DNA from: an uncultured cyanobacterium
Lineage (GTDB): Bacteria; Cyanobacteriota; Cyanobacteriia; PCC-6307; Cyanobiaceae
Assembly (NCBI GenBank): GCA_903928835.1
Contig: CAIYSK010000008.1
Span: 1 to 7,891 of the forward strand
Reading direction: 5' to 3'
Length of the DNA: 7,891 bases
Each line of letters opens with the position of its first letter. Within the stretch, counting starts at the first letter, position 1. The position numbers and the translations under genes are program-made. Below, one piece after another: positions 1 through 4,943 of the stretch. The notes under the pieces were generated by a model. The model was not told the origin of the DNA. It did not search any database and was given only the letters and a program-made list of their open reading frames with translations.

Positions 1-2
1 CC

Positions 3-92
3 CTGGCAGCCAACCAGCCCCTGCTGGGAGCCGCCCTGAAGGGACAGATTCGCGCCACGGGCCTCACCCAGGCTGAAGACTGGCTGCTTTAG
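3..92 (+). CDS. 3' end of an unidentified protein-coding gene (partial)
   Basis: An open frame enters from the left edge and ends at a TAG at 90-92, giving 29 residues that finish in ...AEDWLL. Codon use, with GCC, CTG and CAG frequent, matches the neighbouring genes. The pattern N-x-P-x-x-G-x-x-L-x-G-x-I in this tail is loosely like the C-terminus of class I dihydroorotases (PyrC). That is only an impression from a short piece, so I give no symbol. Its last 29 bp overlap the 3' end of lepB on the other strand, so the two genes converge with no room for a terminator between them. The start and the bulk of the gene lie outside the window. Confidence 0.6.
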   Translation: MAANQPLLGAALKGQIRATGLTQAEDWLL

Positions 93-864
93 GTGTCAAC
101 GCCCCCGTGTGGTTGAAGGGATAAAAACGCCAGAAGGCCCGACCAATGATTTCCGTCTGGGGTAGGTAGGCCCCCCCGGGCCAGAACCGACCATCCCAGC
201 TGTTGGCCCGGTTATCGCCAAGGGTGAGCACATGGCCCTGGGGCACGACCCCATTGAGGGGCCGGCAAGGACCCAATCCCTGGCCATCCACCGGGCAGTA
301 GTTCTTCACGTAGGGCTCGCTCAACCTGAGCCCATTAATTGCCACATGGCCCGTGGGATCCACGCTCACCTGTTCGCCAGGCAAGGCAATCACCCGCTTG
401 ATGAAGGCGTCGCAGGCGGGGTTGGCAATGCCCGGCAAATTGCCCACCAAGGGCAGGTTCACCAGCAGGCAGCGCAGGGGATTGCGCTCACTGGCACTGG
501 AGAGGACCGGATCGAAGTGATAGGGAGAGTGGAAGACCACGATGTCGCCCCGTTGGGGAGCCCTCTTGTGGTAACTGAGTTTCTCGACCAAGAGCCGGTC
601 CTGAATCTGCAGCCCGGGCAACATTGATCCCGAGGGGATATAGCGGGCCTCCACCAAAAACTGGCGAATGCCGAGGGCCACCACCAAGGTGATCACCACG
701 CTGCGCCAAAAGGCCCAGGCGCTCTCCCCCGGCGGCAGCTTTGCCTTGTCTTGCCCCTCTGGACCGCCTTGCCCGTCTTCAGGGGCATCAACTGATGCTT
801 TGCTGTTGTCGCCCAACCCTGAATCCCTACCCGGACACGTCAGATTAGGCACCCCTGCGCCCAT
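64..864 (-). CDS. lepB: Signal peptidase I (leader peptidase)
   Basis: This 266-aa protein is a type I signal peptidase (family S26), which cuts signal peptides from proteins exported across the plasma or thylakoid membrane. After a hydrophilic N-terminal stretch of about 45 residues comes one transmembrane helix (about 52-70). The catalytic box PSGSM follows, with the nucleophile Ser80, then RGDIVVF (105-111), the general-base box IKRVIALPGE with Lys156, and GDNRANSWDGR (216-226). All the boxes expected of the family are present, so it should be active. The ATG start is preceded by an AGGGGA Shine-Dalgarno-like sequence about 7 nt away, which supports this start. The gene ends inside the convergent upstream gene and begins 14 bp from the divergent membrane-protein gene. 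The external domain has four cysteines (132, 151, 190, 200) that could form disulfides, which is inference. Confidence 0.96.
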   Translation of the reverse strand: MGAGVPNLTCPGRDSGLGDNSKASVDAPEDGQGGPEGQDKAKLPPGESAWAFWRSVVITLVVALGIRQFLVEARYIPSGSMLPGLQIQDRLLVEKLSYHKRAPQRGDIVVFHSPYHFDPVLSSASERNPLRCLLVNLPLVGNLPGIANPACDAFIKRVIALPGEQVSVDPTGHVAINGLRLSEPYVKNYCPVDGQGLGPCRPLNGVVPQGHVLTLGDNRANSWDGRFWPGGAYLPQTEIIGRAFWRFYPFNHTGALTPKAASLQPG

Positions 865-878
865 CGAGAATTCCCCTG

Positions 879-2384
879 ATGGCCCGTCCCCGCTGGCAAG
901 ACCAGGTCTCCCAAGCCTCGGGCCCCTGGAGCAGGGGCTGGGACCGTTTTGTGGCGGTTTGGGCCAGCGTGAACCTGCTGTGGGTGGCCTTCGACATCAG
1001 CTATGTCCCGCTGCGGACCTTCTGGCTGCAGCGCAACCTCTATCCCATTCCCTCGGTGCCCCTGGTGGTGCCCTTGGGGGCGATTCCCGACATCACCCCC
1101 TGGATTGATCCCATCAAGGGCATCGAACCCCACCGGGAGACCCAGGCCTACCTGGGCCAATTTCGGGTCCTCGACCGGGCCCTAATCCCGCTCCAGCGGG
1201 GCCAACCCTTGAGCCCAGGGCAGCGGTCGCTGCTTAAGCACCAGGCCCAGCTCACCGCCGAGTTGATTGATGCCAATCCGTTTTTGGCATCAGAAGGATC
1301 GGCCACCCTCGAAAAAATCAAATACCGCCTGCGCCAACGGGCGAACCAGAACTCGGCCCGTCAAGCTGCCTCCCAGCTTTTAAGCGCCCCTTGGTTGCAG
1401 CAGCAGGGCTGGGCCCAGGAAAGAAAGTTTTGGCAGGGCCAGGTGCTGCCGCTGGTGGCCACCAACTATTGGCGCTCCATCGATGGCAACGGTCGCCCCA
1501 CCGACCATTTTTGGCGGATCGACCTGCTGCTGTTCCAGAGCGTCTTTGCCCTCGATATTGGGCTGCGGGTAATTCGCTTACGCCGCCGCTTGCCGGGTTT
1601 GAGTTGGCGCGACGCCCTGCTGCGCCGCTGGGTGGATCTCCCGTTGCTGTTGCCGTTTTGGCGCTGGTTACGGCTTGTGCCCGTCATCGAGCGTCTGCAG
1701 AGCTCGGGGCTGATCAACATCGAGCCCCTTCGGGCGGTGGTGAGCCGGGCGGTGGTTGCCCTGTTGGCGGTCGAATTGTTTGAAGTCTTGGCCTTGCAAT
1801 TGCTCGATGGGGCCCAGGGAATCATCCGATCGCGCCAGTGGCCCCAGCAGATTCGCCGGCTTCGCAGCCACCAGAGCGTGGGCAACAACAACGGGGAGCG
1901 GGAACTGGTCGAACTTGTGCGAATTTGGGCCCCCCTGGTGTTGGGCCAGGTCCTTCCTCGACTGGGACCTGAGCTGCAAGGGGTGCTGGGCTACACCCTG
2001 CGTCAAAGCCTCGATCGCACCGTGGTGCCCCTGCCCTTGCGCCAGCTGAAGCCCTTGCTGCAAGTGGAAACAGGCCTCAGCAAGCAACTGGCCAGTGGCA
2101 TGGTGGACAGCCTGCTGGACCTAGCTCGAAACACGGGCAACCAGCTCGCCCGTCGCGACGCCGTGCAACTTGACCTGTTGCAGCAGGTGATTGATCGGTT
2201 CTGGGATGAGCTGGCCACGGCCCTCGAGCGCGGCGAAGGGTTGGTTCGCTCCCAGGAACTCCTCTGTGCCCTGATTGACGACCTCAAGGGCACCTATTTG
2301 AGCCAGATCAGCCGCTCGGGAATCGATGCCTTGATTCGGGAGCTCGATGCCCTCACAACTGGGCCTGCCACTCCTCCTGATTGA
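879..2384 (+). CDS. Conserved-looking membrane protein of unknown function, 501 aa
   Basis: I do not recognise a named family. The frame is long, uninterrupted and in the same codon style as its neighbours, so the gene is real. Hydrophobic segments lie at about 25-44, 213-230, 252-269 and 288-309, and are likely membrane helices. Arg-rich clusters follow the second (RLRRR, 233-237) and sit in and around the third (RR at 249-250, RWLR at 262-265). Between the first two helices is a soluble stretch rich in Gln and Arg (about 85-195). The C-terminal 190 residues (about 315-495) are predicted soluble and mostly helical, with Leu/Gln-rich amphipathic segments. I see no catalytic motif. The ATG at 879 has no clear ribosome binding site and lies 14 bp from the divergent lepB start. 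The 3' end overlaps the arsC-like gene by 32 bp. A membrane scaffold, or a protein working with export or processing, is possible from context only. Confidence 0.88.
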   Translation: MARPRWQDQVSQASGPWSRGWDRFVAVWASVNLLWVAFDISYVPLRTFWLQRNLYPIPSVPLVVPLGAIPDITPWIDPIKGIEPHRETQAYLGQFRVLDRALIPLQRGQPLSPGQRSLLKHQAQLTAELIDANPFLASEGSATLEKIKYRLRQRANQNSARQAASQLLSAPWLQQQGWAQERKFWQGQVLPLVATNYWRSIDGNGRPTDHFWRIDLLLFQSVFALDIGLRVIRLRRRLPGLSWRDALLRRWVDLPLLLPFWRWLRLVPVIERLQSSGLINIEPLRAVVSRAVVALLAVELFEVLALQLLDGAQGIIRSRQWPQQIRRLRSHQSVGNNNGERELVELVRIWAPLVLGQVLPRLGPELQGVLGYTLRQSLDRTVVPLPLRQLKPLLQVETGLSKQLASGMVDSLLDLARNTGNQLARRDAVQLDLLQQVIDRFWDELATALERGEGLVRSQELLCALIDDLKGTYLSQISRSGIDALIRELDALTTGPATPPD

Positions 2385-2694
2385 AGCCGGTGATCACCGT
2401 GCCCGCGGCAGTGATTAAAAAGGGGCGTTTGATCAACTTGCCATCGGCTGCGAGGGCATCGAGGGCTTGCTGGTCATCCATGGCCTGAACCACGGCGGAT
2501 CCAAGGGCCCTGTAACTCTTGCCGCTGGTGTTGAACAGCCGCTTGCGCCCAAGTTGCTGCAGGGCCAGTTCCAATTCAGAGCGGCTAGGTGGGGAGCTGG
2601 TGATATCGATCGGCACGGGGTGATGGCCGTGGGCTTTGAGCCATTGGATCGCTTTGCTGCAGGTGGAGCACTGGGCGTAGCTGTAGAGCTTCAT
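2353..2694 (-). CDS. ArsC/Spx family thioredoxin-fold protein
   Basis: This 113-aa protein belongs to the ArsC/Spx/YffB superfamily of thioredoxin-fold proteins, some of which reduce arsenate with glutathione or glutaredoxin and some of which are redox regulators. The N-terminus MKLYSYAQCSTC carries a CxxC pair (Cys9, Cys12) at the end of the first strand. LFNTSGKSYRALG (53-65) and KRPFLI (89-94, the family Arg-Pro) are typical. The sequence does not settle whether it is an arsenate reductase or an Spx-like regulator, so no symbol is given. The frame is open up to a TTG at 2716-2718 and an ATG at 2713-2715, but those codons sit in or next to the upstream gene's terminator. I prefer the ATG at 2694, which starts exactly at the conserved first strand. 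The 3' end overlaps the convergent membrane-protein gene by 32 bp. Confidence 0.9.
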   Translation of the reverse strand: MKLYSYAQCSTCSKAIQWLKAHGHHPVPIDITSSPPSRSELELALQQLGRKRLFNTSGKSYRALGSAVVQAMDDQQALDALAADGKLIKRPFLITAAGTVITGFNQEEWQAQL

Positions 2695-2716
2695 GGAATC
2701 AAGGGGGGCGTGCATC

Positions 2717-2740
2717 AAAAAGGCCCCTGGCGGGGCCTTT
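2717..2740 (-). terminator. Intrinsic terminator downstream of the ferredoxin gene
   Basis: A perfect 9-bp inverted repeat, AAAGGCCCC (2719-2727) and GGGGCCTTT (2732-2740), encloses the 4-nt loop TGGC. Read on the minus strand the hairpin runs into five Ts, the classic Rho-independent form. It lies 60 bp past the ferredoxin stop and just before the arsC-like gene, so it should separate the two transcripts. On the plus strand only three Ts follow, so termination in that direction would be weaker. Confidence 0.85.
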
Positions 2741-2799
2741 CGTCTATGGGCAACTGCAGGGGGTCGAGTCGAGCTCTGCCCGGGAAACCGAAAGAAAGG

Positions 2800-3159
2800 C
2801 TATTTGCCAATCAAAGCCTTGAGGGCACCCAGCAGGCTGTTGGATCCCTGGCCCACCGCGTTCGACGGCCTAGTCCGCACGGTGACGTCCCCGTTCACAC
2901 TCGTGCGGCAGCTCAAGCGGAAGTTGGCGGGGCGGTCAGCCAGGTAAACCTGCTCGACGTCACTGCGGGGAGACAGGTTCTGGGCACCTTCGAGCACCTC
3001 CATCACACAGGTGCCGCACTGGCCGAGGCCACCACAATTGTTGACGTTGTTGAGGCCCTTGTAGGGATTGATACCGGCATCCAGGGCCGCCTTGCGCAGA
3101 TTGGCACCCTCGATGCATCCGACCTGCTGGCCTTCCTGTTCAAAACGGATGGTGGGCAC
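2800..3159 (-). CDS. [2Fe-2S] ferredoxin, non-photosynthetic type
   Basis: This 119-aa soluble protein is a [2Fe-2S] ferredoxin, a one-electron carrier. The cluster ligands are Cys42, Cys48 and Cys51 in NCGGLGQCGTC plus Cys84 in LSCRTS, a C-x5-C-x2-C-x32-C pattern. Plant-type photosynthetic ferredoxin (PetF) has C-x4-C-x2-C, so this is probably not the main photosystem I acceptor. It is nearer in spacing to adrenodoxin-like or minor cyanobacterial ferredoxins, whose partners are less well known. A Ser/Asn/Gly-containing tail of about 20 residues (98-119) follows the core fold. The start is GTG at 3157-3159: an in-frame TGA lies six codons upstream and there is no ATG between. There is no obvious Shine-Dalgarno. 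The gene is divergent from the methyltransferase across 81 bp and is closed by the terminator at 2717-2740. Confidence 0.93.
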   Translation of the reverse strand: MPTIRFEQEGQQVGCIEGANLRKAALDAGINPYKGLNNVNNCGGLGQCGTCVMEVLEGAQNLSPRSDVEQVYLADRPANFRLSCRTSVNGDVTVRTRPSNAVGQGSNSLLGALKALIGK

Positions 3160-3240
3160 GGTCGAACGGGGTCAATGGCGCCGCCTAACTTAAGCCACGC
3201 CCGGTACCTTGCCTAACATCGGGGCTGTTGCCGTCACCCC
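3160..3240. promoter_or_regulatory. Divergent intergenic region, ferredoxin / methyltransferase
   Basis: These 81 bp separate two genes read outward from it, so promoters for both probably lie here. On the plus strand TAACAT (3214-3219) resembles a -10 box and would give a leader of roughly 15 nt before the GTG at 3241. No convincing -35 is paired with it. On the minus strand TTAAGT near 3190 is a weak -10 candidate. Both downstream genes start with GTG and lack a clear ribosome binding site. The site calls are inference. Confidence 0.3.
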
Positions 3241-3918
3241 GTGGCTGCGCCCTTGGGCTATGACCTCACGGTCCAGCAGTTAATTCCTGGCTACGCCAGC
3301 CTGGCCCGGCTTTCCGTGGCCCTCCTGGCGGCCTCCCCGTTGGGAGCATCTTCGGGGGCCTCCGTGCTTGTGGCTGGCTGCGGCACCGGCGCCGAACTCG
3401 TGGAGGCCCAAGCCCAACGGCCCGATTGGCAACTTTGGGCGATTGATCCCTCCAACGAGATGCTCCAGGCCGCCAAAGCCCGCTTAGGCGAAAGCAGCAG
3501 CTCGATTCACTGGCAGCAGACCACGGTGGAAGCCCTCGACGCGGACAGTCGTTTTTGCGGGGCCCTTTCGGTGTTGGTGTTGCAGTCATTGCCCGATGAC
3601 GGCAGCAAACTCGCCTTCCTCACCGCCTTGGCCCGCAGCCTGGAACCGGGGGGCCAATTGGTGCTTGTCGATCTCATGGCGCCGGAGCGCTCTCCCCTCC
3701 AGAGCCAGGTGCAGGCAGCCTGGCTGGGCTTCCAAAGGGCCAGTGGCCTCAGGGGCCTGGAAACAGACGGGGCCGATCTAGAACCCCTGACTCAAGGGCT
3801 TCATCCGATCGGCGAAGCCCGGCTGACGGCCCTGGTCAATGCGGCTGGCTTTGGGGATCCAGCCCGGGTGTTCCAGGCCCTTGGCTACGAGGGATTTCTT
3901 CTGCAGAGGCAGCGCTAG
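3241..3918 (+). CDS. Class I SAM-dependent methyltransferase
   Basis: This 225-aa protein has the Rossmann-like methyltransferase fold. Motif I is VLVAGCGTG (42-50), which binds S-adenosylmethionine. The acidic residue after motif I is Asp69 in AIDPSNEML. A motif II/III region follows, with LSVLVLQSLPDD (109-120), then LEPGGQLVLVDLM (134-146), the usual 'L-x-P-G-G-x-l' strand. The overall type is methyltransferase 11/12, as in many small-molecule methyltransferases. The substrate cannot be told from sequence. The GTG at 3241 is the first possible start after an in-frame TAA at 3214-3216, so the start is well constrained although no ribosome binding site is visible. It is divergent from the ferredoxin, and its last 83 bp overlap the small membrane-protein gene on the other strand. 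Confidence 0.9.
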   Translation: MAAPLGYDLTVQQLIPGYASLARLSVALLAASPLGASSGASVLVAGCGTGAELVEAQAQRPDWQLWAIDPSNEMLQAAKARLGESSSSIHWQQTTVEALDADSRFCGALSVLVLQSLPDDGSKLAFLTALARSLEPGGQLVLVDLMAPERSPLQSQVQAAWLGFQRASGLRGLETDGADLEPLTQGLHPIGEARLTALVNAAGFGDPARVFQALGYEGFLLQRQR

Positions 3919-4171
3919 AGGGGGTTGCAGTCGATCCATTCAGCTCCTGGGGAATGATCTCCAAAGAACGGCCGCCAAGCACAGTGGCGATCGGCACAAC
4001 GGCGGTGGCTAGGGCGATCAACACACCCAGTAGGTAAGGGAGCGGTTGGGAGCCCGGACTGTAGGGATCATCAGCTGGCTCACCGGATGGCTCTTTGGCT
4101 TCTGCCACCAAGGGCGAAGCCAGCATCAAGGGGGGCTGGTCGGGGTGGGGGGCTCGGGGAACGGAATCCAT
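3836..4171 (-). CDS. Small single-helix membrane protein, hypothetical
   Basis: This is a 111-aa frame of unknown function. A Pro/Ala/Glu-rich hydrophilic N-terminus (1-44) is followed by one clear transmembrane helix (about 45-66, LPYLLGVLIALATAVVPIAT). A low-complexity tail rich in Ser, Pro, Thr and Gly comes last. The hydrophobic helix and the 'PYSPGSQPLPYLLG' lead-in look like a genuine small membrane protein of the kind common in picocyanobacteria. The frame opens at a TTG at 4208-4210. I prefer the ATG at 4171, and an internal ATG at 4126 is also possible; none has a good ribosome binding site. The last 83 bp are antisense to the methyltransferase 3' end, which is unusually long and leaves the C-terminal tail in some doubt. 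The main alternative is that only part of this frame is translated. Confidence 0.6.
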   Translation of the reverse strand: MDSVPRAPHPDQPPLMLASPLVAEAKEPSGEPADDPYSPGSQPLPYLLGVLIALATAVVPIATVLGGRSLEIIPQELNGSTATPSSAASAEEIPRSQGPGTPGLDPQSQPH

Positions 4172-4359
4172 AGGGTTGTGGCCTGGCGCTGGGGGCCGAC
4201 CACAGGTCAAAGGTGGGGGACAAGGCCGGCCCTGGGGGCAGGCAGAGCAGCAAAGAGAGATCAGGTCGTGCAGCAGATGGTTGCTGTCACACAGTCCGTG
4301 AACTCAATTCCGCCATAAAAGTCTTTTCATCCTAGCCGAAATAGCTTTTTACTTCAGCG
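4172..4359. other. Intergenic region with an AT-rich patch
   Basis: No convincing gene lies in these 188 bp. The patch 4312-4352 is clearly more AT-rich than its surroundings and is the likeliest place for a promoter of the minus-strand small membrane protein. TAGGAT on the minus strand (4329-4334) is a possible -10 without a good -35. No strong terminator for the upstream HTH gene is visible: the only hairpin is a 5-bp stem overlapping that gene's stop (CAGCG/CGCTG, about 4355-4370), without a direct T run. Confidence 0.3.
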
Positions 4360-4845
4360 CTAAGCCGCTGGTCTCGCTTCCTGATCGTGCTGCTGCCTGC
4401 GGGCCTTGAGATCGGCCGTGGGACTGGCCTCCCCCTGGTCAAGCCGGGCACGGATCAGTCTGAGTTCGTCAAGAATCGCCCCGAGCAGTTGTTGGGTTGC
4501 CGTGGATGGTGAATTGAGCACCTCCACCGTGACCTCCTTGATGCGAAGGACATCTCGGGCGAAACGCGCTACTTCGTTGGGATGAAACAGCAGGGCATCT
4601 TTCTGGTCGGTGCGGTATTCCGGGTTGAGTTTGCGGGCGTTAAAGGGGGGATTGAGATTGCGAGGATCGGTGTTCGTGTAGCGATACACCGAGGCACGAG
4701 AGCGATTCAGGGCCTTTTGAACATCGTCGATGCAAATCAGACCCTCGCTGGACGGGCTAGCCCCATCGGGCGGGACTCCAATCCTGGATCCGTCTGCGAT
4801 GGCCCCACTGACCTCTGGGTCGATCGGGCCAAGGTGGGGAAGCAT
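4360..4845 (-). CDS. Small putative helix-turn-helix DNA-binding protein
   Basis: This 161-aa protein has three parts. Residues 1-33 are a Pro/Gly-rich leader. Residues 36-103 look like a helix-turn-helix module of the MerR/excisionase-like kind: 'ICIDDVQKALNRSRASVYRY' is a helix-turn-recognition-helix pattern, and 'LLFHPNEVARFARDVL' resembles the closing helix seen when such proteins name a residue choice for DNA reading. Residues 116-138 (TQQLLGAILDELRLIRARLD) form a likely short coiled coil for dimerisation, followed by a charged Gln/Arg/Ala tail. The ATG has AAGGG about 7 nt upstream, which supports the start. It is divergent from proS across 98 bp, so it may regulate proS or itself. This is inference; I do not recognise a named family, and DNA binding is a fold-level guess. 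Confidence 0.8.
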   Translation of the reverse strand: MLPHLGPIDPEVSGAIADGSRIGVPPDGASPSSEGLICIDDVQKALNRSRASVYRYTNTDPRNLNPPFNARKLNPEYRTDQKDALLFHPNEVARFARDVLRIKEVTVEVLNSPSTATQQLLGAILDELRLIRARLDQGEASPTADLKARRQQHDQEARPAA

Positions 4846-4943
4846 GAGACGGCCCTTGGACAGGCGGGAATGAGGCCGGACCTTAGCAGAGGTTTTCTTG
4901 CCGTGCAGTGATAGGTTCCGCCCACTACTGAGTTGCTAAGGCC
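4846..4943. promoter_or_regulatory. Divergent control region, HTH gene / proS
   Basis: These 98 bp separate the minus-strand HTH gene from proS, so promoters for both transcripts should be here or in the flanking coding sequence. I could not pick a convincing -35/-10 pair on either strand. CTTAGCAG (4882-4889) and TTGCTAAGG (4933-4941) share an inverted core, CTTAGCA against TGCTAAG, 52 nt apart from start to start. This could be a split operator or chance. An in-frame TGA at 4929-4931 rules out an earlier proS start. Confidence 0.4.

Noticed and set aside
232..627. A 131-aa plus-strand open frame antisense to lepB
   Set aside because: It lies wholly inside lepB, whose catalytic boxes are intact. 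The frame has no recognisable domain and is a by-product of GC-rich coding sequence.
2713..2718. Earlier TTG/ATG starts for the arsC-like gene
   Set aside because: They lie in or against the ferredoxin terminator hairpin and would add residues before the first conserved strand, so the ATG at 2694 fits the family better.
2467..3216. A 249-aa plus-strand open frame spanning the arsC-like and ferredoxin genes
   Set aside because: It is antisense to two clear genes with conserved motifs and crosses their terminator. Its composition is typical of a shadow frame.
4046..4318. A 90-aa plus-strand frame over the small membrane-protein start and the AT-rich gap
   Set aside because: It is Gly/Trp-rich, has no domain, and is antisense to the better minus-strand candidate with a clear transmembrane helix.
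4355..4370. A terminator for the HTH gene (CAGCG/CGCTG hairpin)
   Set aside because: The stem is only 5 bp, it overlaps the stop codon, and the T run does not follow directly on the minus strand.
4360..4845. The HTH protein as an excisionase marking an integrated element
   Set aside because: There is no integrase, att repeat, tRNA gene or composition change nearby, and it sits beside core genes. A resident regulator is more likely.
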